DNA of 33,844 nucleotides. Origin: Flavobacteriaceae bacterium (GTDB lineage Bacteria; Bacteroidota; Bacteroidia; Flavobacteriales; Flavobacteriaceae). The position numbers and the translations under genes were made by a program. The notes beneath the pieces are model-generated. The model was not told where the DNA came from. It did no database searches and was given only the letters and a program-made list of their open reading frames with translations. Where the stretch lies: assembly GCA_002400885.1 (NCBI GenBank), contig NVRM01000019.1, positions 1 through 33,844 of the forward strand. Direction: 5' to 3'. Every line of letters begins with the position of its first letter. Positions within the stretch are counted from its first letter, which is position 1. This document shows, in pieces, positions 18,809 to 27,239 of the stretch.

Positions 18809-19741
18809 TTATATTTTTTTAAACATGGTATAATGTTTACCAATATACTCAATTTCAAAAGGATTGCCTATTATTTCAAAACCTTGTTTTCGGTAAAAAT
18901 CCAGCGCAATTTCACGTGCATTACACCATAAATACTCACAATGCATTCTTCCCAATCTTTGAACTGCATCGAGCAGTAATAATGTCCCAATTCCAAGCCC
19001 TTGAGATGTTGCCGAAATCGCCATTCCCCGCAACTGAAACTGCTTCCCTTTGAGCCCAGGCAATTTCATCTTTACAAAAGTTGCCACGCCTACCATTTCA
19101 GAAATTCCATATTTAACCGCTCCTAAGTGAAACGTATCCGCTAGGGTGTCATTTTTAAAAACGATAGGTAACGGAATGTTTTCTCGAAGAACCTTAGCTC
19201 TAAGAGGATGTGTTTCTTTCGGACTAATTATCTGTATCTCAATATTTTTTATACGGTACAAAAATGCATCTTTACCATCATAAACTATATTTTTACTGAA
19301 TTTCATAGCGCATTTTTCCAATACATGGATAGAGGCGCCATTTTCACGATACACATGTGCTATTATTGATGATAATTTTAAGATTTCAAAACCATACTTC
19401 AAGCACATCTTTGCCGCTTCCGTAGCATATCCTAAGCCCCAATACTTCCGAAAGAATCTAAATCCTAAGTCCGTTTCTCCCGTATTTATGGACTTATTTA
19501 AACCACACCATCCTATAAAAACATCTCCCTCTCGAAGGCAAACAGCCCATCTTCCATAAGTATCACGCTCATAATTGGGGTAATTATTCAAGAACTCAAG
19601 TGCTTCTTCCTGATTTTGAAAAGCAGTATCTCCTGTATACTTTAACACTTCCTTGTCCTTATTTAAATCATAAAAACTAACAGCATCATACTTTAAAAAC
19701 TTCCGTAAGTACATCCTGGAATTTGCCATTATTTGCGTCAT
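18809..19741 (-). CDS. Tandem GNAT acetyltransferase (RimJ/RimL-like N-terminal half + second GNAT half)
   Basis: First half YLRKFLKYDAVSFYDLNKDKEVLKYTGD...DLGFRFFRKYWGLGYATEAAKMCLKYGFE; second half LRGMAISATSQGLGIGTLLLLDAVQRLGR...LWCNAREIALDFYRKQGFEIIGNPFEI. Start chosen at MTQ (19741); MAN (19729) is also possible. Confidence 0.85.
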   Translation of the reverse strand: MTQIMANSRMYLRKFLKYDAVSFYDLNKDKEVLKYTGDTAFQNQEEALEFLNNYPNYERDTYGRWAVCLREGDVFIGWCGLNKSINTGETDLGFRFFRKYWGLGYATEAAKMCLKYGFEILKLSSIIAHVYRENGASIHVLEKCAMKFSKNIVYDGKDAFLYRIKNIEIQIISPKETHPLRAKVLRENIPLPIVFKNDTLADTFHLGAVKYGISEMVGVATFVKMKLPGLKGKQFQLRGMAISATSQGLGIGTLLLLDAVQRLGRMHCEYLWCNAREIALDFYRKQGFEIIGNPFEIEYIGKHYTMFKKI

Positions 19742-20223
19742 AATCGGGTGTGTTTTTAACAAAATTAAAATTGCACAAGCAAGATAAGCAATCAAAAACA
19801 ACTGCATGGTGATGACACCTGAAAACAACTATCTCAGTAATCTTTCAAAACTGTATTTTTAACATAACTAAGAACAAAACCCAGTAAACCCAAGCCTAGA
19901 TCATGGATTCCAGCCTATTCAACTGAGCACCTTACTCATTGACAGTTATCCTGAGCTTGCTTTATAACATTCCTACCCTAGTAAATTATTATGTTTGGGG
20001 AGACCTGTAAAGTACAGTCCGGAAACACAGCTCCTAAAACTCCTTAAGCTAAGAACCATACCTAGAGAGCACAGTAAATACTATAAAAACTGAATGGCTT
20101 TTTAAAGTAGATGCCGTCTCTAAAAAAAGTCATTCTATTTAAAATACAAAGTCTATTTAAATGTACTAGTAGCAGCGATGCGTATAGAATTGTTTAGTAT
20201 CTTTGAAAAAAATACGTAATTTC

Positions 20224-20721
20224 ATGGAACGATCAATCATATTAAACAATACTCAAATTCTACATAAAATAAAGCGTATTGCTTATCAGATTTATGAAGA
20301 AAACGTGACTGAATCTGAGATTATATTGGCTGGAATTAATGGGAATGGATATGTTTTCACACTTAAAATAGCCGAGGCCCTAAGAAAAATCTCTAATTTA
20401 GAAGTTAAAGTTTGTGAAGTTATTATCGATAAAAAACACCCTTTAAACCCTGTAACCACCTCATTGGCACCTGCTGAGTACCAACAAAAATCACTGGTAC
20501 TAATAGACGATGTTTTAAATTCTGGTACCACCTTGATTTATGGAATCAAACATTTTTTAGACGTACCACTAAAACAATTTAAAACAGCTGTATTGGTCAA
20601 TAGAAACCATAAGAAATACCCTGTAAAGGCAGATTTTAAAGGAATTTCACTTTCTACATCACTTAGAGAGCATATAGATGTTGTCTTTAAAAACGATGTT
20701 GCCACTGTGTATCTAAATTAA
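20224..20721 (+). CDS. Phosphoribosyltransferase (PRTase type I, PyrR-like)
   Basis: PRPP loop LVLIDDVLNSGTTLIYGIKHFL; IILAGINGNGYVFTLKIAEAL. Start moved from TTG 20203 to ATG 20224. Confidence 0.85.
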   Translation: MERSIILNNTQILHKIKRIAYQIYEENVTESEIILAGINGNGYVFTLKIAEALRKISNLEVKVCEVIIDKKHPLNPVTTSLAPAEYQQKSLVLIDDVLNSGTTLIYGIKHFLDVPLKQFKTAVLVNRNHKKYPVKADFKGISLSTSLREHIDVVFKNDVATVYLN

Positions 20722-21226
20722 GTAAGGCTTTTATCTCTTTGACAACCGTATCAATAGATTTATCGTCAATTTTAAGTTCATGTTGTGCTCTGTTGTAAAA
20801 GAAAGCACGTTCAAATAAGTGTTTCGCCATAAACTCTTGTAAATTTTCTAAGCCTATGGTTTGAATAAGAGGACGGCTATCCATTTCATTTTTTAAGCGC
20901 TCATACAATGTAGACACTCCTGCCTTTAAAAAAAAGGAAGTACTGTTTAATTGTATGACCTCCATGTTTTCTCCATAACAAGGGGTCCCTCCTCCTACAG
21001 AAACAATAGGATGTTCCGTATCATTCATTAGTTCCTTTAAATATATCGCTTCGATCTTTCGAAAATATATTTCTCCTTTTTTTTCGAAAATTGTTGCTAC
21101 AGAAGCATTCTCTTTCTCCTCTATAAATGCATCTAAATCCACAAACTTAAGTTGTAATTCATTCGCAATAGCTTTCCCAATAGTGGATTTACCACATCCC
21201 ATATACCCTAATAATACAAGTTTCAT
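20687..21226 (-). CDS. aroK: Shikimate kinase
   Basis: MKLVLLGYMGCGKSTIGKAIANEL Walker A; FVDLDAFIEEKE; IVSVGGGTPCYGENM; LYERLKNEMDSRPLI. Confidence 0.93.
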   Translation of the reverse strand: MKLVLLGYMGCGKSTIGKAIANELQLKFVDLDAFIEEKENASVATIFEKKGEIYFRKIEAIYLKELMNDTEHPIVSVGGGTPCYGENMEVIQLNSTSFFLKAGVSTLYERLKNEMDSRPLIQTIGLENLQEFMAKHLFERAFFYNRAQHELKIDDKSIDTVVKEIKALLNLDTQWQHRF

Positions 21227-21362
21227 CGCTTTTGTTTCTATTTATAAAAAAATCTTTCATTTCAAACACATATCATTTATTTGGCTACCAAATCCTTAGC
21301 TCAAAACACCGTTGTATTCCTGAAATATATTACAAATATCAGTAAAAAAACTTAAAAACTAC

Positions 21363-21392
21363 TTGTTATATTGCTTTAACATTGTATCTTTG
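21363..21392 (+). promoter_or_regulatory. Bacteroidetes-type promoter for tRNA-Lys
   Basis: TTG (21363-21365), 19-nt spacer, TATCTTTG (21385-21392). Confidence 0.65.
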
Positions 21393-21416
21393 CAACCGCA
21401 ATCATAGATTGTTAAT

Positions 21417-21489
21417 GACCTGGTAGCTCAGTTGGTAGAGCACCTCCCTTTTAAGGAGGTGGTCCTGGGTTCGAGCCCCAGCCAGGTCA
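21417..21489 (+). tRNA. tRNA-Lys(UUU)
   Basis: gacctgg/ccaggtc acceptor, D-loop agctcagttggtagagc, anticodon arm ctccc-ttttaa-ggag with TTT, T-arm ctgggttcgagccccag. Confidence 0.97.
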
Positions 21490-21496
21490 CAAATAA

Positions 21497-21521
21497 GTTA
21501 AGCACTAGCTTAGCTTTTTTT
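21497..21521 (+). terminator. Short terminator-like hairpin after tRNA-Lys
   Basis: gttaagc-acta-gcttagc followed by ttttttt. Confidence 0.5.
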
Positions 21522-21532
21522 GTTTAATTACT

Positions 21533-21616
21533 GCGCACGTGGCGGAATTGGTAGACGCGCCAGCTTGAGGGGCTGGTGGAGGCAACTCTGTGGAAGTTCG
21601 AGTCTTCTCGTGCGCA
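21533..21616 (+). tRNA. tRNA-Leu(GAG)
   Basis: gcgcacg/cgtgcgc acceptor; ccagc-ttgaggg-gctgg anticodon arm (GAG); class II variable arm; agttcgagtct T-loop. Confidence 0.95.
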
Positions 21617-22100
21617 CAATAACAACTTACTCCCCTTTCTTCAAAATGAGTAGGTCATAAAGTTTGTTTTCACACTTACTTTGTCAAGTCAAATTCAATT
21701 ATATTTTCAGGCTGTTTTACATGTTTCCTGTAGAAAAATATTTTTTACAGTAATGCTCATTACGCATGAATAAATCACATTCCTAGCATTTTAAGGTTAC
21801 AACTCAGCGCAATCTATCTCAATTATAAAACAACAAGTATCTAATAATCGTGTGTTCTTTTATTTTAAAGTTTCCCTGGGGATTTTAGTATTCGTTCCAA
21901 ATATCACTGCCGTTTTTATAGTAAATGTAATTCCCATGGATAAAACGAGAGGTCGATTGTAAAATCGTCGCATACCAGTTGAGGAATTGAGACGACATGC
22001 AGTTTATTTTTCAGTAGAGTCCTATCTTTTGATTTTGATCCATGAATAGGCCGTTAAAACTTTATCATTCGTCATATATTACGCGATTCAAACGCACAAA

Positions 22101-22126
22101 AAAGCTCGTTTAAATAAACGAGCTTT
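22101..22126 (-). terminator. Terminator-like hairpin downstream of the OsmC gene
   Basis: aaagctcgttta-aa-taaacgagcttt preceded on the plus strand by AAAA (U-tract on minus). Confidence 0.7.
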
Positions 22127-22165
22127 CAGTATTCATTTTACAGAAAAAGTGACACGCTTATCGCT

Positions 22166-22609
22166 TTACTTTGATCGCTTCACTTTGATTACGATATCTG
22201 TAGTGTTTTTTAAATTATCTCCAACAGGACATCTATTTACCACATCTTTAATCCATAAATCCAAGGTTGCGTCATCTGCATCACAATCAGCCTTTAAAAC
22301 CACTTTAATCCCTTTGTAACCCGCTCTGTCCTCAAAAGATTTTCCAAACAATCGATTTGGATTTAAGTTCCCTTGTAAGTCTATTTCAACACCTCTCAAT
22401 GTAATTCCAAATTCTGGAGCACACACATGCGCCATTACATTTAAGCACCCCGCATACGCCGCTAAAATATATTCAACAGGGTTTGCTCCTTCATCTGTTC
22501 CTCCGAGTCCTGCAGGTTCATCTACAATCATTTCAAAACCTCTTGCTTTTACAATAGTCTTGGTTGCATTTACACTTTTCGCTTTAACTCTAAATTTCAA
22601 ATCTGGCAT
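22166..22609 (-). CDS. OsmC family protein
   Basis: GGTDEGANPVEYILAAYAGCLNVMAHVCAPEFGITLRGVEID...VVNRCPVGDNLKNTTDIVIKV; both conserved Cys present. Confidence 0.9.
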   Translation of the reverse strand: MPDLKFRVKAKSVNATKTIVKARGFEMIVDEPAGLGGTDEGANPVEYILAAYAGCLNVMAHVCAPEFGITLRGVEIDLQGNLNPNRLFGKSFEDRAGYKGIKVVLKADCDADDATLDLWIKDVVNRCPVGDNLKNTTDIVIKVKRSK

Positions 22610-22790
22610 AATATTATCTTTTATTTCGTTAAGTTCTTCTTCAAATTTAAAGAGATTTTAAATAGTATTTTTACAAAAACCATACTTTAAATACATCCGT
22701 TAAAATGGAGTTTATTAGCACTAATAATGTATTTTTACAGGGTTGATAATGTAAGTTAATGGTCTTAATCTATACAAATATTAATAAGGA

Positions 22791-23489
22791 ATGTTAAACG
22801 ACTTTAAGAATAATAAAACCGAATCGAAGCCTACTCTAATTACTGCTGATAAATGCCTAAAAACATTAACAGATGACGAGAAAAACGAGCTAATCTCTAA
22901 TAAAACTACGATTGAATTTGAAGCAGGAGAAACCATCATCAAGCATGGTTTTGTAGCAAACAACATCATGTACCTAGAGAAAGGTTTGGCAAAACTAGAA
23001 ATAATGACCGATGGAAAAATGTCCACAGTCAATCTTATTTCACCCAATTCATTTATTGGAATTGTATGTACGTTTGCAAATCACAATGTGAATTTCTCAG
23101 TAACCGCACTGGAAAAAACAACCATCAGTATTATAGATATGAGTTTGTTTGAAAAATTTACACGTGAAAATGGGAATTTTGCATTTCACATCATTCGCCA
23201 TATGTCGAGTGTTACAAACGAATTAGTACATAAAATACTCCGTTACGCTCATAAAAACATCGAAGGAGCAATTTCCATACTTTTAGACGACTTTAGTAAA
23301 GTATACAAATCTGATGAATTTACCTTACCTATAAAACGAGTGGAAATGGCAAAAATGCTGGGTTACTCTAAGGAGAGTGTCATTAATACGATTTCAAAAT
23401 TCAATAAACAAGGAATTCTAGAAGTACAAGAAAAACGTATCAAAATACTGGACAAAGAACGCTTGCTCAAGATCGCTAAAAATTGTTAA
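22791..23489 (+). CDS. Crp/Fnr family transcriptional regulator
   Basis: cNMP-binding-like N-terminus (ETIIKHGFVANNIMYLEKGLAKLEI) and HTH LPIKRVEMAKMLGYSKESVINTISKFNKQGILEVQEKRIKILD. Confidence 0.9.
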   Translation: MLNDFKNNKTESKPTLITADKCLKTLTDDEKNELISNKTTIEFEAGETIIKHGFVANNIMYLEKGLAKLEIMTDGKMSTVNLISPNSFIGIVCTFANHNVNFSVTALEKTTISIIDMSLFEKFTRENGNFAFHIIRHMSSVTNELVHKILRYAHKNIEGAISILLDDFSKVYKSDEFTLPIKRVEMAKMLGYSKESVINTISKFNKQGILEVQEKRIKILDKERLLKIAKNC

Positions 23490-23661
23490 AACACATTACA
23501 CTTTGTTAGGGGGTATCTGTTTGTGATTTTAAGAATAAAAACAAGACTGATTGCGCTTCTTTCCTTCCTGATTACGACGTTTAATTTGCGGAATCCCACA
23601 AGTAAACACAAAGGACTACTGGTCAATTACTTAGTGGTCTTTCGTGATTTTAATGATTTAT

Positions 23662-23687
23662 TGTACTGATTATAAACAGTACATTTG
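23662..23687 (+). promoter_or_regulatory. Perfect 22-bp palindrome overlapping a TAnnTTTG promoter element
   Basis: TGTACTG-attataaa-CAGTACA (23662-23683) overlapping TACATTTG (23680-23687), 24 bp before ATG 23711. Confidence 0.55.
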
Positions 23688-23710
23688 CGGAAGAAACAAA
23701 TCCCTAAATA

Positions 23711-24175
23711 ATGAGTGACCCTAAAGACTCTAGCTACACAATACTGAAAGAACTAGGTTTAGTAATTCAGTGCCACACCAGGGAAATTTCCCCTGAAAAA
23801 GGAAAATACAGCAGACTTAAAATCTATTTAGATCAAGACTACGACAAAAAATTTATGTTGTTAGTAGATATACGGACGACTAACTTTGTAAGTAAGACCT
23901 CTGAGCTTGACATCCATTTATATGCTGACTTTCTAATTGAGATGCAGCAGAATTATGGATGTAACAGAACTGCAGTATTAACTGATAATCCAGCACAAGT
24001 CGCAAACTCCATGCGCATCATCAGTATTTTAAAAGATTACGGAATGGATTGTCACATTTTCAGCACTTTAGGTGCCGCCAGCAATTGGTTAGGAATTTAC
24101 AATAAAGACAGGCTAAAAGTAGCCGAAAGCCTGCAAGTACTCACGCAGACACTTTCGGCATCTTTCATATTATGA
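23711..24175 (+). CDS. STAS/SpoIIAA-like small cytoplasmic protein
   Basis: FMLLVDIRTTNFVSK...HLYADFLIEMQQNYGCNRTAVLTDNPAQVANSMRIISILKDYGMDCHIFSTLGAASNWLG: alpha/beta pattern typical of STAS-like proteins. Confidence 0.55.
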   Translation: MSDPKDSSYTILKELGLVIQCHTREISPEKGKYSRLKIYLDQDYDKKFMLLVDIRTTNFVSKTSELDIHLYADFLIEMQQNYGCNRTAVLTDNPAQVANSMRIISILKDYGMDCHIFSTLGAASNWLGIYNKDRLKVAESLQVLTQTLSASFIL

Positions 24176-25198
24176 TGGACTACTGATCTTTGAAATATTC
24201 ATAACCATATAATCTACAATTTTAGCAACCAAGGTTGCAGTTACATTGTCCCTGTCTAAAGAAGGGTTTAATTCTGCAATATCACAGGAAATTACCTTTT
24301 TCGACGCGAATAGAAAATCGAGCATTTTAAACAAAAAATACGGTGTAAATCCCAAGGCCGATGGTGCACTCACTCCAGGTGCATACGCAGATGAAAAAGC
24401 ATCCATATCTACCGTAATGTAAATCGCATCATTTTTTGCAATAAAATCTGTTAGACGGTCTTTTAAAACGTTCATTTCATGACTTGTGGATTCACATTCA
24501 TAATTAATTGCATAGCTAACATTCTTTTTTTTCGCTATCTCAAATAATTCACGTGTATTAGATTGTTGTTGAATACCAATCGCAAAATAATCCACCTCTT
24601 GACCTTCAGCTCTTAATTCCTTAATGATCTGATTAAAAGGAGTTCCAGAATTAGGACGTCCTTCTACAGGTCTTAAATCAAAATGGGCATCGAAGTTAAT
24701 AATTCCAACCTTCTTTTTGTCTGTGTTTTTTACAGCATCCCAAATCCCCATAAAGTGCCCATAAGACATATCATGACCACCACCGATGGCTATAGGGAAA
24801 ATTTGTTGTTTTAACATGGTGCTAATCACGGCACTTAAAGCGTCTTGACAATTTTCCATATCATCCTCTATACAGTAAACGTCACCGACATCGGCAATAC
24901 GCTTGTTTGTAAAGTGAACGGGGTGTTTTGCCAGGCGTTCACGTATCGCTTTTGGCCCTAGCGCTGCTCCTATTCTCCCTCTATTTCTTCGCACTCCTTC
25001 ATCGCAGACATAGCCCAGTAGCGCAATGTCAATATTTTCATCTACCAAGGCTGTAGTATCCATAGAGGTCAAATCCAATAACTTAACCTCTTGATACCAA
25101 TATTGATTCCCCATATCTGGGTTAGACGCTCGTCCTTCCCAGTTGGATTGTTGTGCAGCCTTATAATGTGCCTTTGTACTTTCCGAAATCACTTTCAT
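24170..25198 (-). CDS. hutG: Formimidoylglutamase (arginase/agmatinase/HutG family)
   Basis: IGGGHDMSYGHF, INFDAHFDLRP, ITVDMDAFSSAYAPGVSAPSALGF metal-binding motifs; in hut operon. Confidence 0.92.
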   Translation of the reverse strand: MKVISESTKAHYKAAQQSNWEGRASNPDMGNQYWYQEVKLLDLTSMDTTALVDENIDIALLGYVCDEGVRRNRGRIGAALGPKAIRERLAKHPVHFTNKRIADVGDVYCIEDDMENCQDALSAVISTMLKQQIFPIAIGGGHDMSYGHFMGIWDAVKNTDKKKVGIINFDAHFDLRPVEGRPNSGTPFNQIIKELRAEGQEVDYFAIGIQQQSNTRELFEIAKKKNVSYAINYECESTSHEMNVLKDRLTDFIAKNDAIYITVDMDAFSSAYAPGVSAPSALGFTPYFLFKMLDFLFASKKVISCDIAELNPSLDRDNVTATLVAKIVDYMVMNISKISSPS

Positions 25199-25232
25199 TA
25201 TCTCTTTACTATTTTTCGTTGTTTTATTAATT

Positions 25233-27233
25233 TTAAAACAGTTTGTTTATCAAGCTGTCATCCACCAAATTTGGTAATGTCACCTTTAGATTTGGTTCGA
25301 TAGCCATTGCTCTTTTAATGGCGAATATGGCGCCTTCATTTCTTGCCCAGCTACGACGGGATATTCCATTGTTTACATCCCAATGCAACATAGATTTTAA
25401 CCTTCTATCTGCTTGGTCGGTTCCGTCTAATAGCATCCCAAAACCACCATTGACAACTTCTCCCCAGCCAACACCTCCACCATTGTGAATACTTACCCAA
25501 GTCGCACCCCTAAAGGCGTCACCAATTACATTTTGTATGGCCATATCTGCAGTAAATTTAGAGCCGTCATAGATATTAGAAGTTTCTCTATATGGAGAAT
25601 CTGTACCTGAGACATCATGATGATCTCTTCCTAGTACTACAGGTCCTATCTCATCATTGGCAATGGCATTGTTAAATGCTTCTGCTATACGCATACGCCC
25701 TTCGGCATCGGCATATAAAATTCTGGCCTGAGACCCCACTACAAGTTTGTTTGCTCTAGCTCCTTTTATCCATTGGATATTATCGGCCATTTGCTGTTGA
25801 ATTTCGTCAGGGGACGTTTCTTTTAACTCCTCTAGAATAGTTGCCGCAATAGCATCTGTTTTTTCTAAGTCTTTCGGATCACCGGAAGCACAGACCCATC
25901 TAAAAGGACCAAAACCATAGTCAAAACACATAGGTCCCATAATGTCTTGTACATAACTCGGGTACCTAAAATCAATTCCATTGGCTGCCATTACATCGCC
26001 ACCTGCTCTGGAAGCTTCTAATAAAAAGGCATTTCCATAGTCAAAGAAATAAGTTCCTTTTGCGGTGTGATTGTTCACTAAAGATGCGTGCTTACGCAAC
26101 GTTTCTTGAACCTTTACTTTAAACAATTCCGGGTCATTTGCCATCATCTCATTGGCTTCTTCAAAGCTAATTCCCTGAGGATAATAGCCACCTGCCCAAG
26201 GGTTGTGAAGTGATGTTTGATCCGAACCTAAATCCACATAGATGTTTTCGGTATCAAATTTCTCCCACACATCTACGACATTCCCTAAATAACCGATAGA
26301 GACCACTTCTTTGGCTTCCTTGGCTAATCTTACACGTGCTACCAAGGCATCGATATCAGAAATTACTTCGTCTATCCATCCTTGTTCATGTCTTATTTTA
26401 GTGATCTTAGCGTTTACTTCGGCACAAACGGTAATACAACCTGCAATGTTACCCGCTTTTGGCTGTGCACCACTCATACCTCCTAAACCAGCAGTTAAAA
26501 ACACCTTCCCGGCTAAATCCTCTCCGTTCTTCGCTATTTTTCGACCTGCATTTAACAAGGTAATGGTAGTTCCATGTACGATTCCCTGAGGACCTATATA
26601 CATAAACGAACCAGCAGTCATTTGACCATATTGACTCACTCCCAAAGCATTGAACTTTTCATAGTCGTCCTGCTTAGAATAATTAGGAATTACCATCCCG
26701 TTTGTAACCACTACTCGAGGTGCATCTTTATGAGATGGATACAAGCCCATTGGATGTCCAGAATACATGACCAAAGTCTGCTCATCTGTCATTTCCGACA
26801 AGTACTGCATGGTTAGTAGGTACTGTGCCCAATTGGAAAATACCGCTCCATTTCCTCCATAGGTAATCAGTTCAAGCGGATGTTGTGCAATTTCATGACT
26901 CAAATTATTCTGAATCATAAGCATAATGGCCTGTGCTTGCAAAGATTTCCCTGGATATTCACTGATAGGTCTAGCAAAAAGTTCATAATCGGGATGAAAA
27001 CGATGCATATATATACGTCCGTATTCTTTTAATTCCGCTGCAAACTCCTTTGCCAATACAGGGTGATGTTTCGCTTCAAAATACCTTAGGGCGTTTCTAA
27101 TGGCTAATTCCTTCTCTTCTTTCGATAAGATGTCTTTCCGTTTCGGAGCTCTGTTAATGGCGGTGTCAAACGTTTTTAACGCAGGCAACTCAGATGGAAT
27201 CCCCTGCTGAATTTGTTCTTTAAATGTCATCAT
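25233..27233 (-). CDS. hutU: Urocanate hydratase
   Basis: LITYGGNGAVFSNWAQYLLTMQYLSEMTDEQTLVMYSGHPMGLYPS, FLTAGLGGMSGAQPKAG, WVSIHNGGGVGWGEVVNGGFGMLLDGT. Confidence 0.96.
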   Translation of the reverse strand: MMTFKEQIQQGIPSELPALKTFDTAINRAPKRKDILSKEEKELAIRNALRYFEAKHHPVLAKEFAAELKEYGRIYMHRFHPDYELFARPISEYPGKSLQAQAIMLMIQNNLSHEIAQHPLELITYGGNGAVFSNWAQYLLTMQYLSEMTDEQTLVMYSGHPMGLYPSHKDAPRVVVTNGMVIPNYSKQDDYEKFNALGVSQYGQMTAGSFMYIGPQGIVHGTTITLLNAGRKIAKNGEDLAGKVFLTAGLGGMSGAQPKAGNIAGCITVCAEVNAKITKIRHEQGWIDEVISDIDALVARVRLAKEAKEVVSIGYLGNVVDVWEKFDTENIYVDLGSDQTSLHNPWAGGYYPQGISFEEANEMMANDPELFKVKVQETLRKHASLVNNHTAKGTYFFDYGNAFLLEASRAGGDVMAANGIDFRYPSYVQDIMGPMCFDYGFGPFRWVCASGDPKDLEKTDAIAATILEELKETSPDEIQQQMADNIQWIKGARANKLVVGSQARILYADAEGRMRIAEAFNNAIANDEIGPVVLGRDHHDVSGTDSPYRETSNIYDGSKFTADMAIQNVIGDAFRGATWVSIHNGGGVGWGEVVNGGFGMLLDGTDQADRRLKSMLHWDVNNGISRRSWARNEGAIFAIKRAMAIEPNLKVTLPNLVDDSLINKLF

Positions 27234-27239
27234 CCCTTT

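Noticed and set aside
21417-21616. tRNA pair as an integration site for a mobile element
   Set aside because: No integrase, no duplicated tRNA 3' end found downstream, and no phage-like genes in the flanks.
26311-26589. 92-aa plus-strand ORF within hutU
   Set aside because: Antisense to strongly conserved urocanate hydratase coding sequence.
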